Below are positions 1-7,857 of a stretch of 13,855 nucleotides of DNA, piece by piece. The stretch is taken from NCBI GenBank assembly GCA_016763235.1, contig JAESUE010000164.1, forward strand, positions 1 to 13,855, written 5' to 3'. Source of the stretch: Pseudomonadales bacterium. GTDB taxonomy: Bacteria > Pseudomonadota > Gammaproteobacteria > Pseudomonadales > UBA3067. Made by a program: the position numbers and the translations under genes. The notes under the pieces are model-generated. The model was not told the DNA's origin, made no database searches, and worked only from the letters and a program-made list of their open reading frames with translations. Position 1 is the stretch's first letter. Each line of letters begins with the position of its first letter.

Positions 1-1
1 A

Positions 2-1720
2 TTTGATTTTAGCAACGTTTCTTTTTTGTTCGCGAGCCGCACCCAATTATTATGGCAAATCGCTTACACTATTTTAGGGCTTATCCTCATTGAACAGGTA
101 CTCCGAAATACGAAACTGGAAAATCGCTGGCAAATAAAATTTCTGTGCCTGGCTCTTGGCCTTATTATTGGCTATGACTTTTTCCTGTATTCCCACGCCC
201 TACTCTATAACACCATTAACGTTTCACTTTGGAATGCAAGGGGTTTCGTTAATGCCCTCGCTATCCCACTCATACTGATTTCATGTCAGCGTAATCGTTC
301 TTCCCCCATGAGCTTACACCTTTCTCAAGACTTCACCTTCCACACGACAATTTTTCTTGGTGCGGGTCTGTACCTTATATTAATGTCTGCTGTCGCGTAC
401 TACATCAGATCATTTGGTGGTACTTGGGGAGGCGCAATGGAAGTCACCTTCCTGACTCTCGGAGCACTATCACTCCTCATTCTGGTATTTTCCGGTTCAC
501 TACGTGCCAGATTAAGGGTATTTCTCAGTCAGCACCTATTTAGCTACAAGTATGATTATCGAAAAGAGTGGCTGAGAATTACAGATATTTTAAGCGGAAC
601 AAACAAGGAAAAACCGTTACCGGAACGCGTTATTGATGCGCTAGCAAAAATTGTTGATAGCCAGGGGGGAGAACTATGGACAGCCAATGAAAGTGGCCAC
701 TTCAATTTCCAATTGGCTATAGGCTCTTCCAGGCCCCCCGTTAACCACTTGCCCAGGTCTGAAGCACTCGTCAAGTTTTTGATTAAAACCCGGTGGGTGA
801 TAGACCTCAATGAATTACGACAAGATGCAGAGCTATACGGGTACTTAAAGGTGCCAGAATGGCTGAACGAACGAAAGGAAGCATGGCTCATCACGCCCTT
901 AATGCTCCATGACTCGTTATATGGTTTTATTATTCTCAACAAGTCACGAAGCATCACCAAGCTAAACTGGGAAGACCACGACATCATCAAAGTGGCTGGG
1001 CGGCAAGCAGCAAGCGCACTTTCCCAGCTGGAGTCATCCAGTGCTTTGGCCAAGGCCAGTGAATTTGATGCGTTCAATCAAATGTCAGCATTCATCATTC
1101 ATGATATAAAAACGCTTGTTTCCCAGCTTTCTCTGATGGTTAGCAATGCCGAAAAACACAAAACAAACCCTGCATTTATTGATGACATGATAAAAACCAC
1201 CGACCACTCGGTGGATAAAATGACCCGTTTACTTAGTCAACTAAGCGAAACAAAAGCAGACAACAAAGTCGAAGATGCTACCGTTCCCTTAGAGCTGAAC
1301 GACCTTCTTTTTCAACTTATCGAAAATCACCAAAACAGACAACCTTACCCCATATTCTGCCGTCTAAATGAAAGCGTAAAAATACAGGCCAACCAAGAAA
1401 AGCTCTTAAATGTACTCAGCCATCTAGTAAAGAATGCACAGGAAGCTTGTGAGACAAGTGATACAGTTGAAGCTAAACTTTCAATAGAAAAACATGAAGC
1501 AGTGATCAAACTCCTCGATACCGGGTCAGGAATGTCTCAAGCATTTATAGATCATGAATTATTCCAGCCGTTCAAAAGCACCAAAGGCGTTTCCGGCATG
1601 GGGATTGGTGTTTATCAATGCCAACAATATATTAATAAGCTGGGTGGAAACATCCGCGTTAAGAGTAGCCAGGGAGAAGGCAGTGAATTTATTCTCACAC
1701 TTCCAATGGTCGAAAATTAG
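2..1720 (+). CDS. prsK: PEP-CTERM system histidine kinase PrsK, 5' partial
   Basis: Membrane histidine kinase that should phosphorylate the PrsR regulator encoded directly downstream. The frame is open from base 2 with no convincing start, so the N-terminus lies outside the window; the TTG at 26 is only an internal codon. Numbering from that TTG, hydrophobic membrane segments fill about residues 8-160, a GAF-like sensor region follows at about 195-335, the phospho-acceptor is H359 in the HDIKTL box, and the ATPase domain shows the N box (HLVKNAQEA, N470), DTGSGM at 498-503, LFQPFKSTK and the G2 box GMGIGVY. PrsK proteins are usually about 680-690 residues, so roughly 115-130 are missing. The stop lies 9 bases before prsR, indicating one operon. 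The family normally sits beside exosortase and exopolysaccharide genes; that context would be before base 1. The name rests on overall resemblance plus the PrsR neighbour. Confidence 0.88.
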   Translation, partial: FDFSNVSFLFASRTQLLWQIAYTILGLILIEQVLRNTKLENRWQIKFLCLALGLIIGYDFFLYSHALLYNTINVSLWNARGFVNALAIPLILISCQRNRSSPMSLHLSQDFTFHTTIFLGAGLYLILMSAVAYYIRSFGGTWGGAMEVTFLTLGALSLLILVFSGSLRARLRVFLSQHLFSYKYDYRKEWLRITDILSGTNKEKPLPERVIDALAKIVDSQGGELWTANESGHFNFQLAIGSSRPPVNHLPRSEALVKFLIKTRWVIDLNELRQDAELYGYLKVPEWLNERKEAWLITPLMLHDSLYGFIILNKSRSITKLNWEDHDIIKVAGRQAASALSQLESSSALAKASEFDAFNQMSAFIIHDIKTLVSQLSLMVSNAEKHKTNPAFIDDMIKTTDHSVDKMTRLLSQLSETKADNKVEDATVPLELNDLLFQLIENHQNRQPYPIFCRLNESVKIQANQEKLLNVLSHLVKNAQEACETSDTVEAKLSIEKHEAVIKLLDTGSGMSQAFIDHELFQPFKSTKGVSGMGIGVYQCQQYINKLGGNIRVKSSQGEGSEFILTLPMVEN

Positions 1721-1729
1721 GGTTTTGGA

Positions 1730-3106
1730 ATGAATAAAAAAATTGCGAATCGACGACTACTTATCATAGAGGATGATCCTGGTTTACAAAGCCAACTTAA
1801 ATGGTGCTTTGATGACGAGGAAATTTTGCTCTGTGATAACGAAAAGGATGCCCTCACCCACTTGCGCCGTAGCGAACCCCAAGTTGTCACACTTGATCTT
1901 GGCTTACCTCCTGATCCAGGTGGTTCCAGCGTAGGCTTTAAAATCCTCAATCAAATAAGCTCCATCTCGCCGAAAACCAAAATCATCATCATTACTGGGC
2001 GAGAAGAAAAGGAAAACGCGGTAAAGGCCATTGGTCTTGGAGCCTATGATTTTTACCAGAAACCAATCGATGCGGATATTCTAAAATTTGTGGTGAATCG
2101 CGCATTCCGCCTTTATGAACTAGAAGAAAAAAACCGCGAATTAGAAAAATCTAGCATTCAGTCGCCCATTGCAGGCCTTATCACCAGCTCCTCAGAAATG
2201 TTAACGCTATGCCGCACTGTTGAGCGAGTTGCCAACACTGATGCCACCACCCTCATACTCGGTGACACTGGCACAGGGAAGGAGCTTATCGCCCGCGCAT
2301 TACATGGTTTTAGCGAACGAAAAGAACAAAGTTTCTCCCCCATAAATCGTGCCGCAATACCAGAGAACTTACTGGAGAGCGAGCTATTTGGCTATGAAAA
2401 AGGGGCGTTTACAGGAGCCAACGCTAACAAAAAAGGCAAAATAGAACACGCCAACGGCGGCACCCTATTCCTCGACGAAATAGGTGACATGCCTCTATCG
2501 CTGCAAGCCAAAATGCTACGCTTTTTACAAGAGAGAACGATACAGCCGCTAGGTAGCAACAAAGACATCCCCGTCGACGTTCGTATTGTGTGTGCGACAC
2601 ACCGCAACCTCGAAGAAATGATTTCCGAAGGCTCATTCCGAGAGGATTTATTTTATCGTCTGAGTGAAATTGTATTAAATCTGCCAGCACTCAAAGAACG
2701 AGATGGAGACGCACTCATCCTCTCACGCGCCTTTCTAAACCGGTTTGCACAAGAACAAGGTCGATCATTAACTGGTTTTACAGACGAAGCCATCCAAACC
2801 ATAGAGAGCTACAATTGGCCAGGAAATATCCGAGAGCTGGAAAATAAAATAAAACGAGCGAGCATCATGGCAGAGGGCAATAAAATAACCGCTCATGATT
2901 TAGGTCTCCCCCCCAATAAAGATAACGAAGCCAGCCTAGCCATTAACTTAAAAAATGTGCGCGAGGAAGCCGAGAAAAAGGCTATCGCTCGCGCTCTCAT
3001 GCAAACTGAGCATAATATGGCGAAAGCAGCCAAACTGTTAGGTGTTACACGCCCCACGCTTTATACCTTGGTCAATAAATATCACATCAAGGCGAAGGAT
3101 GGATAG
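1730..3106 (+). CDS. prsR: PEP-CTERM-box response regulator PrsR (sigma54-dependent)
   Basis: NtrC-like activator of 458 residues. The receiver domain (about 9-125) has acidic E14-D15-D16, phospho-acceptor D56 in VTLDLGLP, T89 and K111. The AAA+ domain (about 145-385) has Walker A GDTGTGKE at 178-185, the sigma54-contacting GAFTGA loop at 225-230, Walker B GGTLFLDE at 243-250 and WPGNIRELEN near 363. A Fis-type helix-turn-helix occupies about 427-450 (AKAAKLLGVTRPTLYTLV). All elements needed to activate RNA polymerase-sigma54 are present. In the known family, PrsR with PrsK activates promoters of PEP-CTERM proteins and the exopolysaccharide locus. The gene starts 9 bases after prsK. The prsK-linked order is what separates it from other NtrC-type regulators. 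I found no acceptable sigma54 promoter inside the window, so its targets are presumably elsewhere. Confidence 0.92.
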   Translation: MNKKIANRRLLIIEDDPGLQSQLKWCFDDEEILLCDNEKDALTHLRRSEPQVVTLDLGLPPDPGGSSVGFKILNQISSISPKTKIIIITGREEKENAVKAIGLGAYDFYQKPIDADILKFVVNRAFRLYELEEKNRELEKSSIQSPIAGLITSSSEMLTLCRTVERVANTDATTLILGDTGTGKELIARALHGFSERKEQSFSPINRAAIPENLLESELFGYEKGAFTGANANKKGKIEHANGGTLFLDEIGDMPLSLQAKMLRFLQERTIQPLGSNKDIPVDVRIVCATHRNLEEMISEGSFREDLFYRLSEIVLNLPALKERDGDALILSRAFLNRFAQEQGRSLTGFTDEAIQTIESYNWPGNIRELENKIKRASIMAEGNKITAHDLGLPPNKDNEASLAINLKNVREEAEKKAIARALMQTEHNMAKAAKLLGVTRPTLYTLVNKYHIKAKDG

Positions 3107-3166
3107 CTCCGAAAGTTCCGCTATGATGGGCGAGCAGTTTTAGACTTCATCCAAAATAACGTGAAA

Positions 3167-3200
3167 CAAGCCCAAAGAAATCAGCACTTATTTGGGCTTG
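3167..3200. terminator. Hairpin after prsR (possible terminator)
   Basis: A perfect 10-base-pair stem: CAAGCCCAAA at 3167-3176 pairs with TTTGGGCTTG at 3191-3200 around a 14-base loop. It lies 60 bases after the prsR stop and about 35 bases before the ppiC start. No T-run follows on the plus strand, so it is not a textbook intrinsic terminator. It may act as a weak or factor-assisted terminator, or as an RNA 3'-end stabiliser separating prsKR from ppiC. Confidence 0.5.
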
Positions 3201-3235
3201 CAAACAACGCTTAAAATAAAATGGGGCCGATTAAA

Positions 3236-3514
3236 ATGGCACGGGCATGCGCACGTCATATCTTAGTAAAAACAAAAGAGCAGGCCGACAACCTGAAGCA
3301 AGAGTTAAAAAAAGGGGCTGACTTTGCCACTTTGGCAAAAAAACATTCACTGTGTACGTCTGCTAAAAAAGGCGGTGACCTCGGTGAATTTAGCCCAGGC
3401 ACGATGCTAAAAGCATTTGATCAGGTGGTTTTTAAAAAGCCACTATTAACCATTCACGGGCCGATTAAAACAAAATTTGGATTTCATTTAATTGAAACCA
3501 TTTATCGCACTTAG
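3236..3514 (+). CDS. ppiC: Peptidylprolyl isomerase, single-domain parvulin (PpiC)
   Basis: Cis-trans prolyl isomerase made only of the parvulin domain. From ATG 3236 it is 92 residues, close to the roughly 93 of E. coli PpiC. The core shows ARHILVKT near the start, GADFATLAKKHS, GGDLGEFSPGTM, the AFDQVVF helix and the closing FGFHLIE strand, all hallmarks of the family. I chose 3236 rather than the in-frame ATG at 3221 because the protein then begins as known PpiC proteins do and GGGG at 3223-3226 can serve as its ribosome binding site; nothing similar precedes 3221. There is no signal peptide, so it acts in the cytoplasm. It stands alone between a hairpin and a convergent operon. Confidence 0.92.
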   Translation: MARACARHILVKTKEQADNLKQELKKGADFATLAKKHSLCTSAKKGGDLGEFSPGTMLKAFDQVVFKKPLLTIHGPIKTKFGFHLIETIYRT

Positions 3515-3554
3515 TCGGATTTTCCTGAATCAAAAAAAGTGCTAAACACCGACT

Positions 3555-4034
3555 TTACTTCGCAAAATTTTTCAAACCCTCCAGCGCTAAGCGGATATTA
3601 CTGAACAAAGGGTTTCCCGAAACCTCTTCGGAAACAAAGGCCGGCGGAACAAACTCATCACTGGCGCTAATACTGGGGAATTCCACTTCGGCAACAACTA
3701 AAGGAGCCAGATCTCCCGCATAGACATCTATTTCCATCTCATACTGCTCTAAAGGGTAGATGTGGCGCACTTTCTCTAAACGACGCCCCTCTGTTGCAGG
3801 CCAGAATACATCGAACTGCTCTTTAGAAATCTCCGCTTCATACTCTGTACGTACAATACCTTCCCCAACTTTTACAGTAAGAAAAAATTTACTGCCTTTC
3901 GTGCGCACCCGCACATGACGGCCATCTTCCAAGCACAAATAGCCCTGCTGAATGTCCTTGCCGTTGCTAGTATCAAGGTCGGGGGGAAGATCGTGCAAGA
4001 GGTATTTCCGTTCTATTTCCAGTTCACCGCTCAT
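3555..4034 (-). CDS. CYTH domain-containing protein (putative inorganic triphosphatase)
   Basis: A 159-residue single-domain member of the CYTH (CyaB/thiamine triphosphatase) superfamily. The signature ExExK is seen as E6-I-E-R-K10 at the N-terminus, followed by the alternating charged strands that line the family's tunnel: HVRVRTKGSKFFLTVK, RTEYEAEIS, YEMEIDVYAG and VVAEVEF. Characterised bacterial members of this short type hydrolyse inorganic tripolyphosphate or related triphosphates with a divalent metal; the substrate here cannot be read from the sequence. The ATG is preceded by AGGAG at a good distance. It begins 16 bases after the moeA stop, so it is probably co-transcribed with moaB-moeA, although no pathway link is obvious. 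The C-terminus faces ppiC across 40 bases. Confidence 0.85.
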   Translation of the reverse strand: MSGELEIERKYLLHDLPPDLDTSNGKDIQQGYLCLEDGRHVRVRTKGSKFFLTVKVGEGIVRTEYEAEISKEQFDVFWPATEGRRLEKVRHIYPLEQYEMEIDVYAGDLAPLVVAEVEFPSISASDEFVPPAFVSEEVSGNPLFSNIRLALEGLKNFAK

Positions 4035-4050
4035 ACAACAACTCCTATAA

Positions 4051-5304
4051 TCAATGGGATCCAGTTAATGCTTGGAAAGGAATAAAAGAAAGCAAATCGC
4101 CTGCCGCTACCGTTTGATTGGCATCGACAATGGCAAAGCCATTAGCCCAACTGGCGGATCGTAACATACCAGAGCTTTGGCTGGGGTAAGTGGTAATGAC
4201 AGAAACATTCGCATCATCCACCTCCAGTCTAGCGCGGAGATATTCACGACGAATGCTGGGTTTGGTACGTTCAAAGCCGGCCTTTCCAACCACCATACTG
4301 GGTGCCAATTCTGTTGCCCCCAGCATTTTGAGCAAATAAGGCCTCACCAAAATAGCGAATGTCACCAAAACCGCAGCGGGGTTACCCGGCAGGCCAAAAA
4401 ATGGCGTTTTCAGGTCGGCATTATGAATTTCGCCATAGGCCAATGGTTTACCCGGCTTGATGGCCAACTTCCATAGTGTGAGCTGGCCAATTTCTTCCAA
4501 GGCATTTTTTACGTGATCTTCTTCTCCCACCGACACGCCACCACTGGTAATAACCACATCGGCCTGTTGAGCTGCACTAAGAAGACGTTGTTTTGTGATA
4601 TCAAAGTCATCCTCGATAATGCCACCATCCAAATATTCGCAGCCCATCGCTTTGAGCAAACCGGCCAAGGTATAGCGATTGGAGTTGTAAATTTGACCTG
4701 TGCTCAAACTCTCCCCCGGCTCCACAAGTTCATCTCCGGTAGATAACACCATTACTTTTAGAGGTCTGGAAACACATACTTTTGAGAACCCCATAGCAGC
4801 GAGCAAACCTAGCTCCATTGGCCGCAGGAGGCTTCCTTTTGAAATCAGTGTCTGCCCTTCCTTAAAGTCCTCCCCCTTAAAGCGAATATTTTGGCTGATT
4901 TTAATACCTTGAGGGATACCCACACCCCCTTCGTGTTCCTCACATTGCTCTTGCATAACAACCGCATCGGCACCTGCTGGCACCATCGCCCCAGTAAAAA
5001 TACGCGCCGCTGTTCCCGGTACTAGCGCTTGTGCAGCATCGCCAGCAGCAATGCGCTGCTGTATAGGAAGCAAGGTAAAGGGCTGGTTGGAAGAGACATC
5101 CTGAGTATTGACCGCATAACCATCCATCGCGCTATTATCAACGGGAGGCTGAAAAATTAGCGCCTTTTTATCTTCAGCGAGTATTCGCCCTTGCGCGTCA
5201 ATAAGAGAAAGAGTTTCATGGTTATTTAACTCAGTGGCTTGACCAAGAAGCGTGGCGAGCGCCTCGTCTACCGGAGTAAGAGAGATTTTTATATTTTTAC
5301 TCAA
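4051..5304 (-). CDS. moeA: Molybdopterin molybdenumtransferase MoeA
   Basis: MoeA inserts molybdate into adenylylated molybdopterin, the last step of basic molybdenum cofactor synthesis, in the cytoplasm. The protein is 417 residues, the usual length. Seen in order: the N-terminal FQPPVDNSAMDGYAV segment (51-65), RIFTGAMVPAGADAVV (101-116), the MogA-like domain with STGDELVEPG (188-197) and TSGGVSVGEEDHVK (253-266), KPGKPLAYG (283-291), GLPGNPAAVLV (304-314) and a C-terminal domain IV. The start is a TTG whose last two bases are shared with the moaB stop (TTGA), so translation is probably coupled to moaB; only a weak AGG precedes it. Its product would serve molybdoenzymes outside the window. 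Confidence 0.95.
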   Translation of the reverse strand: MSKNIKISLTPVDEALATLLGQATELNNHETLSLIDAQGRILAEDKKALIFQPPVDNSAMDGYAVNTQDVSSNQPFTLLPIQQRIAAGDAAQALVPGTAARIFTGAMVPAGADAVVMQEQCEEHEGGVGIPQGIKISQNIRFKGEDFKEGQTLISKGSLLRPMELGLLAAMGFSKVCVSRPLKVMVLSTGDELVEPGESLSTGQIYNSNRYTLAGLLKAMGCEYLDGGIIEDDFDITKQRLLSAAQQADVVITSGGVSVGEEDHVKNALEEIGQLTLWKLAIKPGKPLAYGEIHNADLKTPFFGLPGNPAAVLVTFAILVRPYLLKMLGATELAPSMVVGKAGFERTKPSIRREYLRARLEVDDANVSVITTYPSQSSGMLRSASWANGFAIVDANQTVAAGDLLSFIPFQALTGSH

Positions 5305-5879
5305 GAGGAGAAACCTGGGCCTGAAATAATTTGAATCCCCCCTAGGGAGGAACTGCTATCAACAGGCCTCACTACCTGACCGATAAAGTTACAGGGGCGA
5401 TGCCTTGCATCCAACTGCTCCGATAGAATGCCTTTCCATGCTGTTTTGCAGGCGCCGGTAGAGCCGGGCATGCAAAATATGGCGGTATAATTACTGATAC
5501 CCGCTACAGCTCGAGACTGCACCGTGGACGTGCCAATTTCCTGATAGGAAATATGTCGAAAAAGCTCGCCAAAACCATCTACCTGCCTTTCCATCAAGGG
5601 GATTAACGCCTGAGGAGTATTGTCCCTCTCGGTGAATCCTGTGCCGCCGGTAACAAGAACCACCTGCACCAGAGGGTCAGAAATGTAGTAAGAAACCAAA
5701 GCGCGTAACGCAAACACATCATCTTTAACAATGGCTCTCGCCACTAAATTATGCCCGCCTTCTTGCAAAGCATCAGCAAGATACTGCCCAGAGGTATCGC
5801 TACCTTCATCTCGCGTATCAGAGACTGTTACCACCGCCATATTCAAGGCTACAAACTCACTTGCCTTTTTTCCCATCAT
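5301..5879 (-). CDS. moaB: Molybdenum cofactor biosynthesis protein MoaB
   Basis: MoaB/MogA-family protein of 192 residues that binds molybdopterin; the family adenylylates it before MoeA inserts the metal. Seen: the AVVTVSDTRDEGSDTSG start of the fold (15-31), the nucleotide-binding TGGTGFTERD with its acidic D86 (77-86), and the CMPGSTGACKTAW segment (136-148), all conserved in the family. It is slightly longer than the roughly 170-residue enterobacterial proteins because of short extensions at both ends. GGGG ends 4 bases before the first ATG and 7 before a second adjacent ATG, so either may start translation. It is the first gene of the moaB-moeA-CYTH operon and diverges from cmoA across a repeat-rich spacer. 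Which of MoaB or MogA activity it carries cannot be settled from sequence. Confidence 0.93.
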   Translation of the reverse strand: MMGKKASEFVALNMAVVTVSDTRDEGSDTSGQYLADALQEGGHNLVARAIVKDDVFALRALVSYYISDPLVQVVLVTGGTGFTERDNTPQALIPLMERQVDGFGELFRHISYQEIGTSTVQSRAVAGISNYTAIFCMPGSTGACKTAWKGILSEQLDARHRPCNFIGQVVRPVDSSSSLGGIQIISGPGFSS

Positions 5880-5926
5880 TCATCCCCTTTTAATTTTACT
5901 AGTACCACTACAACTACTTTACCTAC

Positions 5927-5993
5927 GTAACTCTTCAGTGAACTATTCAGTGAACTCTTCAACGAACTCTTCAGTGAACTCTGTAACTATTCA
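5927..5993. repeat. 12-base-period tandem repeat array
   Basis: Successive units are GTAACTCTTCA (5927-5937), GTGAACTATTCA (5938-5949), GTGAACTCTTCA (5950-5961), ACGAACTCTTCA (5962-5973) and a longer GTGAACTCTGTAACTATTCA (5974-5993). The period is 12 bases. Every unit resembles the left arm of the hairpin that begins at 5983, so the array looks like local duplication of that arm. It lies between the divergent moaB and cmoA genes, in the region that should hold both promoters. Confidence 0.85.
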
Positions 5994-6032
5994 GATTGCG
6001 TTCAAATTTGAGCGTGAGCTGAATAGTTACTG
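5983..6032. repeat. Long palindromic repeat, copy 1 (upstream of cmoA)
   Basis: GTAACTATTCAG at 5983-5994 and CTGAATAGTTAC at 6019-6030 form a perfect 12-base-pair stem. The inside is also self-complementary: the palindrome TCAAATTTGA at 6002-6011 is flanked by GCGT on both sides, which pairs as RNA through two standard and two G-U pairs. The whole 48 bases can therefore fold into one long hairpin. Bases 6000-6032 are identical to 8103-8135. It ends about 93 bases before the chosen cmoA start. Confidence 0.88.
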
Positions 6033-6124
6033 ACCTACTTACATTTCGATTGTTGAAACCAAATAACAGACAACGCATAATCCGCGCTCAATTAAATAGG
6101 CACTTTGAGAATCATAAAACTAAA

Positions 6125-6883
6125 ATGCCCCATGATACTGATTCAGAACATAACCCCGCAATGAAAGACAACATATTTCAGCAGCCACTCAATAAAGTAT
6201 CTGATTTCGTATTTGATCAATCAGTGGTTCGGGTTTTTCCCGACATGATAAAGCGCTCAGTGCCAGGTTACGCGACCATCATTCAAATGATTGGTATCTT
6301 AACGGAACAATTTGCCCAAGCCGATAGTACTTGTTATGACCTCGGATGTTCTCTTGGCGCTGCAAGCTTAGCGATGCGAGAGCATATTCATGTTCCTGGT
6401 TGCGATATTATCGCAATTGATAATTCCGAGCCAATGGTTACCGACTGCCGAGAAAACTTAAAAAAAACACCCAGCCAAGTGGAAGTAGACGTACGCTGCA
6501 CTAATATCGAAGAGCTAGACATACAAAATGCATCCATCGTCGTACTTAATTTCACCCTTCAATTCATCGCACCTGAGCAACGCCAGAACATTATCGAAAC
6601 CATCTATAAGGGCATGTTACCCGGAGGATTATTGATACTCTCTGAAAAAATTGCCTTTGAAGATCCTCAGCAAGAAAAACTTAACGTACACATGCACCAC
6701 ACCTTCAAGCGCAGTAATGGCTATAGCGAATTGGAAGTCAGCCAAAAGCGTTCTGCTTTAGATAATGTGTTAAGCCCAGAGCCGCTCAAAATACATCAAC
6801 AACGCATTATCTCTGCTGGTTTCAGTAGTTGCGATGTATGGTTTCAATGTTTTAACTTCGCATCCATGCTGGTATTAAAGTGA
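6125..6883 (+). CDS. cmoA: Carboxy-S-adenosyl-L-methionine synthase CmoA
   Basis: CmoA converts SAM and prephenate to carboxy-SAM, the donor used by CmoB to make 5-oxyacetyl-uridine at the tRNA wobble position. From ATG 6125 it has 252 residues (E. coli about 247). Seen: FVFDQSVVRVFPDMIKRSVPGY near the N-terminus, the SAM motif YDLGCSLGAAS, IIAIDNSEPMV, the VVLNFTLQFI strand, GGLLILSEKI, FKRSNGYSELEVSQKR and the WFQCFNF tail, all typical of CmoA. The frame is open back to TTG 6050, but those residues are not family-like. ATG 6161 is an equally reasonable start, only about two residues shorter than E. coli CmoA; neither has a strong ribosome binding site. The stop overlaps the cmoB start. Confidence 0.95.
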   Translation: MPHDTDSEHNPAMKDNIFQQPLNKVSDFVFDQSVVRVFPDMIKRSVPGYATIIQMIGILTEQFAQADSTCYDLGCSLGAASLAMREHIHVPGCDIIAIDNSEPMVTDCRENLKKTPSQVEVDVRCTNIEELDIQNASIVVLNFTLQFIAPEQRQNIIETIYKGMLPGGLLILSEKIAFEDPQQEKLNVHMHHTFKRSNGYSELEVSQKRSALDNVLSPEPLKIHQQRIISAGFSSCDVWFQCFNFASMLVLK

Positions 6884-7857
6884 GCCGATATACCCCCCTT
6901 TTTGACACATTAAATGATAGCGACATAAAAAACTGGGTGCCAACACTACGCGCCCAGGTAGAAGAGCGCCTATCACCACAGCGGCATGGCGACTTCTCAC
7001 GCTGGCAATCTGTTTTGGATAGTTTTCCCAACATCAACGCTTCTTTTATTGATCTCAATACCTCAGCCATCACCATCGGCAAAGAAGGTGACTGCGACAT
7101 TGAGACTCAGGCAGAGATAACGACGCTGCTACAACAGCTAAAACCCTGGCGTAAAGGGCCATTTCAAATCCATGGCACCTATATTGATACAGAGTGGCGC
7201 TCAGATTGGAAATGGAACCGCATCGCCCCCCATTTAAGCTCTTTAAAAGAGCGCAAAGTATTGGATGTCGGTTGCGGGAGTGGCTATCACTGCTGGCGCA
7301 TGGCTGGGGCAGGCGCTAGTTTTGTACTAGGAATAGACCCTTCCATTTTAGCCGTAATGCAATACCAAACCCTGCACCACTTTATTGGCCCAAAAGAGGT
7401 TTACGTCACTCCTCACCGCCTTGAAGAACTTCCAGGAGAGTTAAACTATTTCGATACCGTATTTTCTATGGGTATTCTCTACCACCGTCGCTCGCCCATC
7501 GACCATATATACGAACTGAAAGAGTGCTTAAAACCCGGTGGAGAACTGGTATTAGAAACGCTGGTAGTAAACGGTGACATCAATACCATATTGGTACCCG
7601 AAGGCCGTTATGCACAAATGCGTAATGTGTGGTTTATTCCCAGCTGTTTAATGATGGAAAACTGGCTAAGTCGTTGTGGCTTTTTAGACGTAAAGTGTAT
7701 TGAAAGTAATCACACAAGCCTAGATGAGCAGCGCTCTACAGACTGGATGCCCTTTTCATCCTTGCCTCAGTTTCTCGACCCCAAAAATTCAAGCCGAACA
7801 ATTGAGGGCTTGCCAGCACCCATGCGCGCCACATTTATCGCCAGAAAACCTGCCTAG
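6880..7857 (+). CDS. cmoB: tRNA U34 carboxymethyltransferase CmoB
   Basis: Uses carboxy-SAM from CmoA to carboxymethylate 5-hydroxyuridine at position 34 of tRNAs, completing the cmo5U wobble base. It has 325 residues, the normal length. Seen: the family-specific N-terminal domain with HGDFSRW (36-42), KPWRKGPFQIHGTYIDTEWRSDWKWNR (88-114), the SAM-binding motif VLDVGCGSGYHCWRM (127-141), GIDPS, the MGILYHRRSPIDHI active-site segment and the GGELVLET strand. The start is GTG, overlapping the cmoA stop as GTGA, so the two are likely translationally coupled. I see no convincing terminator directly after it; the 294 bases that follow are non-coding. Confidence 0.96.
   Translation: MSRYTPLFDTLNDSDIKNWVPTLRAQVEERLSPQRHGDFSRWQSVLDSFPNINASFIDLNTSAITIGKEGDCDIETQAEITTLLQQLKPWRKGPFQIHGTYIDTEWRSDWKWNRIAPHLSSLKERKVLDVGCGSGYHCWRMAGAGASFVLGIDPSILAVMQYQTLHHFIGPKEVYVTPHRLEELPGELNYFDTVFSMGILYHRRSPIDHIYELKECLKPGGELVLETLVVNGDINTILVPEGRYAQMRNVWFIPSCLMMENWLSRCGFLDVKCIESNHTSLDEQRSTDWMPFSSLPQFLDPKNSSRTIEGLPAPMRATFIARKPA

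Noticed and set aside
556..1077. Long minus-strand frame inside prsK
   Set aside because: Antisense shadow; the plus strand carries clear GAF and kinase sequence and the minus translation resembles nothing.
3235..3252. Sigma54-like promoter TGGCACGGGCATGCGC at the ppiC start
   Set aside because: The -24 half is perfect, but the -12 GC is out of register by one base, and the site overlaps the ppiC start codon.
3513..3554. Terminator between ppiC and the CYTH gene (AGTCGG/CCGACT)
   Set aside because: The stem is only 6 base pairs with a 30-base loop and no T-run on either side.
5927..5993. CRISPR array
   Set aside because: The units are 12 bases long and contiguous with no spacers, and no cas genes are present.
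6050..6124. CmoA start at TTG 6050
   Set aside because: The added residues are not family-like and the protein would be longer than CmoA usually is.
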